Source of the DNA: Scleroderma bovista
Taxonomy: Eukaryota; Basidiomycota; Agaricomycetes; Boletales; Sclerodermataceae
NCBI GenBank assembly: GCA_037178675.1
Contig: JAYMGJ010000048.1
Span: forward strand, 1-64,000
Direction of reading: 5' to 3'
DNA length: 64,000 nucleotides
The position numbers and the translations under genes were made by a program. The notes below the pieces were generated by a model. That model was given only the letters and a program-made list of their open reading frames with translations. It was not told the origin of the DNA and did no database searches. Positions 1-9,671 of the stretch are shown in pieces. The first letter of the stretch is position 1, and every line of letters starts with the position of its first letter.

Positions 1-276
1 ACAGAATGGATGACGACTTTCCGTGCTCAGCAAAGCAAACGAAGCATGAAAAGTGGTAAAAGTGCCAAAAGTGGTGAAAAAGTAATGTGTGAATTTGCTG
101 ATGTAAGGGTGCTAGATGCTACGTAGAGATTTGGGCGAAGCCCTGAGGGCTTCCGGCCCGAAACGAAACCGCAAGGGAGGCTGAGCTGTACCCAAACAGA
201 AGGAGGGAGCGACGCAAAAGGTGAAGCCGAATACCCTAGCGGTTGAAGGAGCTCTACTAGTACGAGTGGCGTGGAG
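1..276. other. flank beyond the DIRS recombinase gene
   Basis: This stretch follows the stop codon of the minus-strand recombinase frame. It holds no protein I recognise. It is probably the 3' untranslated tail or terminal repeat of the DIRS-like element, but the window starts too close to identify an end. Confidence 0.3.
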
Positions 277-2092
277 TTATCTAACTGGGGGTTGCGTGTA
301 TCTGACAAAGGGTTCTAATGCTGGAGAAGCCTGTAAATAAGGTGCTAGAATCATGGCGTGCTGTCGTAGGTAGAGAGTGAAGGCGTTCCCCGCCCAGCGG
401 CCAAGAGACTGGATGACATCGAAAGGAATACCTCGCAGTAGGTATTCCAGTGTGCCCCCGATACGAAGGCTGTGGCCTTTGAGGTTCGGGAGGTTAAATT
501 GACTTGCGAGCTTGTTGATTTTTCCGGTGAGTTCTTTTTTACTCAGCGGGCGCCGTTTGCCGCTGGAGTGGGTCCAGGAGAAGAGGTGTTCATGTGGGGC
601 GACGGCGTTGATGCGAAAGTGATTTTCGATAGCGGCGAGAGGGTCAGCTGGACCATTTTGTTGAGCACATTGTACTGATTCCCCCTTGCTCGCTGCTTTG
701 GAAGTCTTGGTCCATGGTAGGTGGAATTTGAGAACCGATAGGCCGTTTCGGTCTGTGATTTGTGTGAGACCCGCTCGGGTGATATGTTTGGTTGGGTCGA
801 AGGTGTTGATACTGGGTACTGTGAATTCGCCGACTCTGGCGACACCCCCAGAAACAGACTGTAATGCAAGCGAAGACGGCCGCATCGAGTGGGTCTTCTA
901 GGTTCAGTTGGGATTTGAACAGGGCTATTATGTCCGGCGTAAAAGGGTTGCGCTGGGGGCGTTTGGAAGAGGGTGGGGCAAGCCGGGCTGCTCCCTCTAT
1001 GGTAGCTTTCAAGGTGATGGGGTCTAGGATCCACGGTCTGCCGTGCAACATGTGCCAGGCACGGATTCCCGCAATGTAGTTAGCAAGGGTGTTACCAGAG
1101 TATGTTCCCGCGCAGGTTGATATAAACGAGAGTAAGAGCGGCTGGGAGACAGGGCATCTGTCTATTTCTGGTACGTTACGTGAGTCGCAAAATACATGAA
1201 AGACTAGTAGACCTGCCCCGTAGGCGGCTTTGGTGTTGCTACCCCATGAGGCGTCGATGACACTCAGTATGCGATTGAAATCTGCTTCGGATAGGATGGG
1301 GTGTGCCAGCCGTGGGTCCTCACTAGCTGAGAAGGGTTTCCAAAGAAGGAGGCGTTCTTTGGCTAGGCAATGAGGACGGAGGGGGGATGGGGAAGGGGAA
1401 AGGTCTGAACGGTAAGGGAGAGGGTTCGAAGCGGATGGGGCTGGGGGTAATGGGGGGGCAGAGATGAAACGAGGTGATGGAGTCACCCTAGTGTTTGACT
1501 GCGTGGGAGAGGCTTTATTGTTACCGTGGGGATTGATGCTCAGGGCAGTCGGGATAGGGATTATCGGAGTGACTGTGCTAAGGGGGGGTTCTGTGTGGGA
1601 TGGCATCTTCAACGAGATGGCGGATGGGTTCTGGGATAGGGATGTCAGGGAGGAGGGCATTGGGATGCCCGAGAATGCCCCGGGAAGGGCCATCTGCGAG
1701 GTTGGATTCACTGGGCACATACTTGGTGCAGATATGAAAGACTCGGGGGAGCGAGTGCATGAATTGATGGATCCGCTTGAAAACTTCATTGGCAGGAGGA
1801 TTTCTGTGGCGGTGATTGAGCCATCCTTCGACGATGCCCATGTTGTCTCCGAAAGCGACGAAAGCTGAGTGGGGAGATTTGATAGTGGCAATGGTATAAA
1901 TGAGGAATTCGAAGCCCACGGCTTCAGCCCAGCTGATGTCTCGTTTGCCCCCAAGGGATTGCCAGTGCGGGTGGAGGCGCCAGGCTCGCCATCTGGTGCC
2001 AATGACAATACCGATTCCGAATGAGGAGCTAGCGTCGGAAAAGGCAGAAATGTTGACATAGTTTGGGGGACTGCTGATGGGACGAGTTGCAA
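277..2092 (-). pseudogene. tyrosine recombinase of the DIRS element, frame-broken
   Basis: The upstream frame (2092 to 644) overlaps the RNase H frame, has a long Pro/Ser-rich lead, then an N-terminal core-binding domain (around SWGSNTKAAYGAG and YIAGIRAWH). The catalytic domain continues in a second frame (885 to 277). The active-site residues can be read there: Arg in VARVGEF, His and Arg in GHSLRIGG, Trp in LGRWAG and Tyr in TLYLRQH. The two frames meet near 851 at a run of five Cs, so a one-base slip is the simplest cause. DIRS elements use this enzyme for integration in place of a DDE integrase. The break makes activity unlikely. Confidence 0.8.
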
Positions 2093-3537
2093 GGTTGGAT
2101 GATAGGATGTGATGCCACCAGTTTAAATCGTTGGCAATTGTTTTTTCTGGGCGGTGGGGGAGGAACGGCTTAGGTGTGCACACTTTAATCATACGCTCGA
2201 GGCCCGTTAGATAAGCTCGGCCTCGAGGTATGACTGCGCACGTGTGGAGAAGTTTCCCGTATAGGCTCTGTACGTCCTGGAGGACGTGACTACTGCGCTG
2301 ATGCCAACATGCGATGGCATTGAGGTACTTAGTAACTTTGGAAGAGCTCAAAGATACTGTCATTGCTTGTAGGTTCCACTCGAAACCTATGTATATGGTG
2401 GATGGGCCAAATGGCTGGTCTTTGGAGGGTTCCCAGGGTATGCCCAGGGGCCTCGAAATGGCGTCGATGTCACACAGGCTGTAGGAGAAAAAGGAATCAA
2501 ACTGTGGTCGCGGGGAGTGGTTGGAGAAATCTTTTAAAGGGTGGCTGCAGTTTTCATTGAACTCGTCTGATGAGGAGTCAGAGCGGCGCCGCCCTTGGTG
2601 CCACAACCGGCCGCCGGAAAGTAGGGGTCTGGGGGTGTGTGCTAGGATGTCCTGATGCCAGGAGCGACGACTGTTGTTGTAGTCGTTGAGGTATTGCGTG
2701 CGTACTCGGAAGAAAATATGGTCATCTACCCATTTGTCGACCGGGCCAATGCCATGGGAACGGAAGATTTCACAGCAGGCATCTGCCATATGGCCATAAG
2801 CTCCAGCCGCTGGAGTGGATCCGAAGGCTAGATTAGTATCAATGCAGCCCATTGTTTCTGAAATTTTTACGACACCCGGCTGGCCACTGGGACGGGTGGA
2901 GGGGAATGGTGCGGTATGCTTCTGCTACATCTCGGGTGGCTGCCTCCGAGCCTGGGGGGAGGCGGGCAACAAGGTCATATATTAATGAGAATTTTCCCCA
3001 GGTGGTGGGGAAATCCTCTGCCATTATGTTATGGTTGATTGATGCGTTAGGAGATTCTGCGGAGGGGTTAATGGGGAACGAGAAATTTTGCACAAGCCGA
3101 AATTTCCCGGGTCGACCTAGTTTGGGTATTATGGAAAGAGGGGACGACTGGTAGGGGCCAAGAGTACGTTCTATTAAAGGGAGAGGGAAAGGGCCTAGAT
3201 ATCTGCCTTTGTCAAGTTCTTTACAGATGATCGTATTAAACTCAGCCGTGTATGAAAGGATGGAACTATGGTTAGGGGGAGACTGTGTACGAACAATGGG
3301 AGGGAAGTTAACAATGAAACCTTGCATTAGACCCGGGAGGATTTTGGGAAACGACGATAACAGGCCTGCGTTGGCCAGTTCTCGCTTCCAAACGCTGGGC
3401 TTATACGGAGTTAATGGGAGGCGCTTTCTGCGCTCGAGGGCAGCTGCTAGCCCCATGAGTGGCAGCGCCACATCCTGAGCACATATGGAGGAAGGTATGC
3501 TTATCTTTGCAGCCGGCTTCTCGTTGCCATTTAGCAC
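1578..3537 (-). pseudogene. reverse transcriptase and RNase H of the DIRS element, frame-broken
   Basis: The N-terminal RT part (3537 to 2839) has the fingers motif PKLGRPGKFRLVQ and a palm motif with DVAEAYRTIPLHP. The frame then stops. The rest continues in another frame (2852 to 1578) with the catalytic-type motif KWVDDHIFF, in place of the usual YVDD-like box, followed by RNase H. RNase H carries Asp in AFSDASSSFG, Glu in ISWAEAVG, Asp in AFGDNMGIVEGW and Asp in ESNLADGPSRG. The break lies in 2839-2852 and fits a one-base insertion. In a working element this protein would copy element RNA into DNA. It is annotated as a pseudogene because of the break. Confidence 0.8.
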
Positions 3538-4894
3538 AGACGGATTGGTTGTTGGCGCGGGTGACCAAGCCTCGGTTGATTCGGGTGCATAGGGTTTCGA
3601 ACTGCTTGTCCCATGTGACGGCGGCGGTGCATTCCGAGGTTGTGTGCCGTTCTCGGCCGAGGCAGACTGCGCAGACAGAGAGAACCGGGGGGGTGGATGC
3701 AGAGGTTGCGGTGGTGTAATGGGTTGAGGAGCGGTCGTTAAGGGGGGGGGAGGGTCGAAAGCAATGTCTCTTGTTCTGCGGGTCTGGGGGGTCAGCGGCT
3801 GTGGGGGGAGGTGCTGGGCGTTTGAGGGAGTGAGAGGTGTTGGGTGCTGTGGAATAGCGTGGCGAGGGGGCCAGCCGCTGTGCGTTATTGATCTGCGACG
3901 AGCGGAGGCCGCGTGGTCGAGAAAATAAAAATAAAATAAAAATAGAGGGGGCGCGGCTCATAGTGAGCGGGCCCGTACGAAGTGAGGATAGACTGTGACT
4001 TACCGATTGCAACTTGGTATATTCAGCATTGAAGGACGATTGCATCAGCTCGTCTCTCATATTCTTGAGGATCTCTTCCTCGATCTCTGCTAGGGAGAAG
4101 CCAACAGGGGAACCGATGGTGTGGTGCCACAAGCGTCGTTGTTTGGCTTGGTAGACAAGGAGCGCCTTTTTGCAGAACGGGTGTACGGAGGTCCGCCAAG
4201 GGTGGCTCTGGATGCCTAAGAAAAAACTACAGAACATGTCGATGCGATCTTGGGGCCACTGGTAGCTCGTCATGAATTTAATTAGACGCGGGGTGGCCTC
4301 GAAAAACTGTTCCCAGGACAGTTTCTCGTCTGGGAGCGGGTCTGTCTTAAGACCTTTCTTGGCTACGGATGTTTCGACGAAAGAGCGTGTACCGTCGTCC
4401 TGCCGTTTCCAAACATACGTGTCATCATCCGGGGTGGTTGCTACCTCTTCTGCGTCGGAGATTCTTTGGTTCGTGAAGTAGAAGAGTTCAACATAACCTC
4501 CACTTTCCATCTGTTTGAGCGCATATTTAGCAGGGAGGCAGATCAGGTCGACTGGGGCTTTGGCCTTTGGGACTGGTATGAACTTAGTCTTGTGCTTCTT
4601 GCGCTCTTCGGCGAGGGCAGCTTCTTTCTCAGCTTGGTCTTGTTGGAGAAGAATCTCTTCGGCAGCTGCGGCGAGATGCCTGGCTTCTTCTTCTTCGCGC
4701 GCCTCTTGGGCAGCGATCCTGTCCCACTCGGTTTTTTCTCTCTCGTTGTCGATGGTCCACAGACGCAGGAGGGCGGCAGCGGCTAGATTCTCCGGCACGC
4801 CCGTGTCAGAGAGCGTGCGGCGGGCATCGGCGTGCTGGTCTGAAGTGAAATCGGGCCGGACAGCCTCGTGAGGATTGGGGCGATTGGGCGGCAT
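3401..4894 (-). CDS. gag-like protein of the DIRS element
   Basis: A 497-residue frame begins with an Asn/Pro-rich segment and then a long Glu/Ala-rich stretch that should form a coiled coil (roughly residues 50-110). The C-terminal 90 residues carry two Cys/His clusters, starting CAVCLGRERHTTSEC and later CSGCGAATHGASSC. These look like the zinc knuckles that DIRS gag proteins use to bind RNA. The end overlaps the reverse transcriptase frame by about 137 nt. A possible 111-nt GT-AG intron (4003 to 3893) sits in frame, so removing it would not change the reading frame; whether it is spliced is unknown. The family assignment rests on position next to the RT and on the Cys clusters. Confidence 0.7.
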   Translation of the reverse strand: MPPNRPNPHEAVRPDFTSDQHADARRTLSDTGVPENLAAAALLRLWTIDNEREKTEWDRIAAQEAREEEEARHLAAAAEEILLQQDQAEKEAALAEERKKHKTKFIPVPKAKAPVDLICLPAKYALKQMESGGYVELFYFTNQRISDAEEVATTPDDDTYVWKRQDDGTRSFVETSVAKKGLKTDPLPDEKLSWEQFFEATPRLIKFMTSYQWPQDRIDMFCSFFLGIQSHPWRTSVHPFCKKALLVYQAKQRRLWHHTIGSPVGFSLAEIEEEILKNMRDELMQSSFNAEYTKLQSVSHSLSSLRTGPLTMSRAPSIFILFLFSRPRGLRSSQINNAQRLAPSPRYSTAPNTSHSLKRPAPPPTAADPPDPQNKRHCFRPSPPLNDRSSTHYTTATSASTPPVLSVCAVCLGRERHTTSECTAAVTWDKQFETLCTRINRGLVTRANNQSVCAKWQREAGCKDKHTFLHMCSGCGAATHGASSCPRAQKAPPINSV

Positions 4895-5067
4895 GATGTT
4901 GAGTGGAGAGAAAACGAAACTAAAGAGTGAGGAGGGGAGTGAGAGTAAGAGAACGAGACGAGTGATGATGAGGAAACGAATGCGAAAGAAAGGGCGAGCT
5001 CGTCGCGCGCTGAGGGGGGGGACCGCAGGTTCAATGCGAGACGAGCGGAAGGAAGAGGTGAGGCGCC

Positions 5068-5794
5068 TTGCTTACCCAATGCGTAGACTATATTCTACGA
5101 GACGCCTCGTACCTCGGCTATCTTAGAAAGCCAAACACGACTCTACTGCCGTCCGAACAATCACCTGACTACCTCACGACGTTATCACATCCCTCCACAC
5201 CACCGCATCATCTACGACTAAAAAAGAACGCTATTTGTGCCATCCAACGCAACATCTCCATTGAAAAAGGACTCGTGCGCAACGCACGAGTTCAGATCAC
5301 AGCCCTTCATCGACGCTTCGTTGAAGTTCGATTACTTCAAAGGAATCAAACACATTGCATCCCACGCATTTCACTTGACTTCAATCCTCCTGCGAGCGAT
5401 TGGACCGTGCAACGAAGACAATTTCCGCTTCGTCTCGCATATGCAACCACTTTCAATGGTTGCCAAGGCCTCACATTAGCAAAGACCACTCTCGACCTTC
5501 GTATCGATCCATTTGCACATGGACAACTATATACAGCTCTTTCGCGTGTTCGAAGCCGTCATGACTCCTTAGCTATCTTCTCTACTACAAATGAAAACGA
5601 AGACACCGCCAACGTAGTACTTTCCTCCCTACTATTGTAACTCCGCACGTCCGTAGGAATAGAGCGCTTGTTATATTTTATTGCGACGTATGGTAATACA
5701 CGCGATTATAGATACACAGTCGGTACAGAACCACAAACATTATGTCCATTACTAGCGTAATTATTAGGCGATTTCCGTGCGGACATTTGACTAG
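5068..5794 (+). mobile_element. Helitron 3' fragment with Pif1-type helicase tail
   Basis: The frame 5068-5640 (190 residues) matches the C-terminal part of Helitron helicases: PPHHLRLKKNA, the motif V region YATTFNGCQGLTL and motif VI GQLYTALSRVR. The Rep domain and the first helicase motifs are missing, so this is a relic whose 5' part was lost, probably where the DIRS element now lies. Helitrons usually end soon after the helicase with a short hairpin and CTRR. A candidate end is CTAG at 5791-5794, preceded by the short palindrome TCCGTGCGGA at 5774-5783. The stem is weak, so the exact end is only a suggestion. Confidence 0.75.
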
Positions 5795-5811
5795 AAACAG
5801 GTGATGGAGGT

Positions 5812-7688
5812 TTAGCTCACGGATGCATAGATTGCGTCAAGGCGTGTCTTGTACTTCTCCTCCACTGCTCGTCGTCTGATGTTACCTTTTGTTGCTGTTC
5901 GAGGAAGGGTCTTGGGGTCTACTATAATAATGAGCTCCTTGCGGGTGATGCGCTCGTGGAGATAACGCCTTGAGTGGAAAGGTTGCGTTTTCCGTAGAAT
6001 TTCCCTCTGCAACCTGTCGTGATCGACCCCTGGCGATGGTTCGACGAAGAGGGCGGGAGATGGCCGGCCCGTTCCAACGACAATGCATTCCCGGATCAAG
6101 TCCCCACAGGTTGCACGAACATTGTCTTCTATGGCTCTATTCCGCGAGTGAGTCACTTCATGATCAGATGTAGTTGGTGCAACACGTACCGCGTGTCGCA
6201 ACGCAGACTATTTTCGCTTTTGATCCAATCATCATTTCGTCCGCGGAAGGCGTAAGCTCCTGGTGTCACTTCTTGAAACAAATCACCAGTATGGAAGTGC
6301 CCATCATTGCTCCGAAGGGATGGGTGCGGACAGTCACCAGAATTAGCAAGGACGACAAGTTCCGAAAGTCGAACAGAGGATTGATGGCCAGACTGGGGAG
6401 TGGCGTCGACAGGGATGAAACCATACGACGACCCTGGCAAGGGGCGAAGAAGACGGTCGCCTCGGCCAGCCCCGCCAATAGAAAGGAGGATAGCTCCGCA
6501 CTCCGTACTTCCGAAGAGGTTCTATGGGGATCCTCTCAGAACGAGCACGACACATGACTTGGAAAGGCGGTCATACCTTTATCTTGAGTCCCTTTTTATA
6601 CGCCCATTCCTCGTCTTCACGCTCAAGGGGCAAACCACTGTAAAGGACCTCATCCAGGCTTTGCAGATATTGCAATAATTTGGGATTCTGGCGTGAGCCA
6701 CGAAGGTGCATCGATAAGAAGGTTGCGAATTGATTCAGGCGATTGAGACCACAGCGGTGGATCATGTCAACGAGCTCCTCAGACGAGAACCCATGTTTGG
6801 TTGCCACCACAGTGCAAGTTCCGTGTTGCAAAGAACCAATGAGCACTATCACAACAAAGCTTAACAATGCAGCTGGCAAGGAACATAGGACTATCGCACG
6901 TACTGAACGTCTGCGCTATATGACACATACTACCCCTGCGGCGAGTAAGTTGACATGGTTCGGAAAGCGAACAAGGGAAGATGGCTTACATGAACACAGT
7001 TACGTCTTTGCGCCGAGGATCCTGTGGGGTAGTTACAAACTTGGCTTTATCCACGGTAGTTTGGAGCCACCGCTGGTTACAGGGGACAAGTTTCGGCCTG
7101 CCTGACGTAGAACCGCTGGTGTGAAAAATAAAAACCACTTGATCGCCGTTTCCGGAGGAAACAATGGGTTGCAAAAGGGCTTCAGACATGCACATGCCAT
7201 CCTTGTTTTGGGCGAGGCAAACCGGGAGGCGGAAAGAAGTAGTCATTGCTGCAAATTCGGGAGCAAGAACTAATGCCTTGGCATTTGCTTCATAAAGCAA
7301 TTCCTGGATGACTTCAGGATTCGGGAGCCGTATGCTGAAGAGCTGGGGTACATATCCCGCTCTGGATATACCATAAATGTGAAGAACATCCTGATAGGAC
7401 ATGCCAGAAAGCCTGAATGGTATGAGAAGAGTATCCCACTTTGAAGCCACGCACAACGCACCACAAGCCAACTACTGAGCGTTGCGGGATACCACGGGCT
7501 TCCAGTTCGGTGCACCAGTGACGTGCGATGAATTCGACGTCTTCCTTGAATCGTTGATAAGATATTGGTGACCAATCGTGCACTTTCCCCGTCGCATGAT
7601 CTATTCTAGGGACTCTGAAGGCTGGAGCAGAAGGGTAGAGAGCAGCACTCTGTTCGAGCACCGTAAGATGGGACTCGTAGAAACGCAT
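5812..7688 (-). CDS. NRPS-like adenylation enzyme, truncated after the A domain
   Basis: Six exons were joined (7688-7462, 7412-6990, 6935-6904, 6845-6577, 6521-6190, 6136-5812). They give 535 residues, with introns of 49-58 nt. The protein is an AMP-forming adenylation domain. Core motifs visible are A3 HTSGSTSGRPK (near residue 170), A5 FGSTECGA (near 320), A7 FHTGDLF (near 392), A8 FRGRNDDWIK (near 405) and the A10 lysine in TKGNIRR. Such enzymes activate a carboxylic acid as acyl-AMP. In this fungal family the A domain is normally followed by a carrier domain and a reductase or thioesterase. Here the protein stops about 20 residues after A10, next to the Helitron relic. It may be a stand-alone ligase or a truncated gene. 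The substrate cannot be predicted. Confidence 0.88.
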
Positions 7689-9671
7689 GAGAGGATGCGG
7701 AGAGGCAGGGAGTGATGAAGGGACGAGTGTACCTTTATACGAAAAACTGCATGCCTAAGCAGGTTAAGGAGTCACTGAGATGGCGGAACAGGGACGGTGG
7801 TTAATGTTTGGCATTTCTCCAACCGAAATAGCCATCGTAACGGTGAGATGGAAACATACCGTAGTGGGCACTGCAATGTTCCTTGAGTGCAAGGCCTGTG
7901 ACTTGGCTCCAGGGAAGGTACAAGATTGTCTTGATTTGGATCCGGCAGAGTGCGATCGCCGTGCCCATAACTCGGAAAAGGGTACGTGGGTTCCACCGCC
8001 AAGGACTGACTGGACCGTAACGTTGCTATCTTGCATCCACCGCAAAGGATGTAATTGAAACGTCTTGCTGATATGGAATACCACATAGCTCATTACCCAC
8101 CGGATGGCTGAGACCGTCTCCAACGGAACATTTGTCTGTACGTGTCCGCCACCACGTGTACGACCACTGCGAGCGTCAATCAACATCAACTACGGGCACG
8201 GCCAAACTCAAAATAGTTAAACTCACCTACTTGCATCGCCTGCATTTTCGGCTGCTACAGCCCTACAATTCATGTGGACGCCGCCAGATTTGCTTGACAT
8301 TCCCAGCGTCACAGTAGTAGCATTGGGCTATTTCATAATTTCATAGCTGAGGCGCTAACTGCTCGTATTCCTGGGTCAAAGGTTAGAGCTGCATTCATCG
8401 GTCCTATGGCGCCCGTTCGGTAGCGAGGTGCATGGGCCGCGCAGCCCGTGTTTGATTGGGTGGTCATCGTCACAGGGCTTTGCCAGGGCAGCCTTGACGT
8501 TGGGTTAACGTTTCCAAAATGTCAGTCCACCAGGGCCATAGGAAGAATACCGGTAAAATCACCACAGCAAACAAATTGGTTGCAGGCTAAGCGCTCTGAA
8601 TCTGTGGCGTCATATGTCCAGTCCATTTCGTGCAACTCTTCCGACACACCATCATGCATGCCATTATATTTGCAGCCACCCACCTGCATGTAGAACGCTT
8701 CTGGGGTATGGGCTTATGTCTTCGCTGGGTTCTCAAGAAACGTTCTGTGGCCAAATGGTTCCTGTGCTCGGGCGCTCCGCCCAACGATGGCTCCATCCTT
8801 AGAACCTTCTGCGAATATTAGAAACGCTCCAGAGTCAGATGCCTCCTGTGAAAGACACGCCTTTGCAGAAGCCCTCGGCCCAACGCCTGTGATGGCTCTA
8901 GCACCGTCCTTGGAACCTTTTGCAAACACCCCAGCCCCACCCTTTGAACCTGCTGCAACCCTTGACAACTTTTTACCCTGCATTCGCCATGCTGTGCGTT
9001 ACTATCATGATGTGCAGGCAGCAAGATCCCCGTTCGGCTTTCGGGCACTATGAACGTCCTTGCACCTCAGATCAGTCCTCCAGTTTTACATATTTCTGGA
9101 GTTCCACTGCCCGAGATGAAATCGCTGGTCACCGCTTACGTTCGTTACTCATACTTGATTTTGGCATTGTCCTGTGGCCTAACATTTGAGCGCCGTCTAC
9201 TGCAACATCCATCTCGCCAGGTATGTCGCTAGTGGACGCGATCCAAGCCTGCCTGGCAAAGGTGCTGTATAGCTTCTTCGATGCTGGGTCTACTGAAGAA
9301 AAGGTGGCGCCTTCCGTGGCTTTCTGCAAAGACCCGAAACTTGCAGTTACACTTGTAGGGTATCCCCATCTAATGTAGTGCTCGGAGTTTTGCATCTCGT
9401 TGAATGTGCTCGCACCTGTACGACTCAAAGGGAATTGAAATAATTATGAGCTTCCTTGTGTTGTGAAGAACCGGGGATTGCCGAGGCAACAAGTTGTTTT
9501 GCGTTTTTCTGCAAGATTGTCGGGTCATACACAACACTCTGCTTCTCTGGTCCAGGTATGTGGACAATTTGAAGAAACACTAGAGCGACTTTATTGAACA
9601 ACCTTTTAATGCCGTGTAGGTTCATCAGAGCACCGTGGTGGACGTGACACCCTCACCCATTTCGGCTGTCC
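7689..9671. other. 2 kb without a recognised gene
   Basis: No family could be recognised on either strand. A plus-strand frame at 8787-9053 encodes a Pro/Ala-rich peptide in which APSLEPSAN and APSLEPFAN recur about 36 residues apart, which suggests an old internal duplication. A minus-strand frame at 9129-9428 has protein-like composition (DPASKKLYSTFARQAW) but no start, partner exon or family. The region may hold decayed genes, the promoter of the NRPS-like gene and the promoter of the PPR gene. Confidence 0.4.

Larger units (their letters stand above)
277..5080 (-). mobile_element. DIRS-like tyrosine-recombinase retrotransposon, broken
   Basis: Three protein regions lie in DIRS order on the minus strand: a gag-like protein, then reverse transcriptase with RNase H, then a tyrosine recombinase. 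There is no integrase or aspartic protease of the Gypsy or Copia type. The frames overlap one another, as is usual for DIRS elements. Two single-base frame breaks interrupt it, one in the reverse transcriptase near 2852 and one in the recombinase near 851, so this copy is probably inactive. The right boundary is approximate: the gag start is at 4894 and Helitron coding sequence begins by about 5080. Terminal repeats were not identified. Confidence 0.85.
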
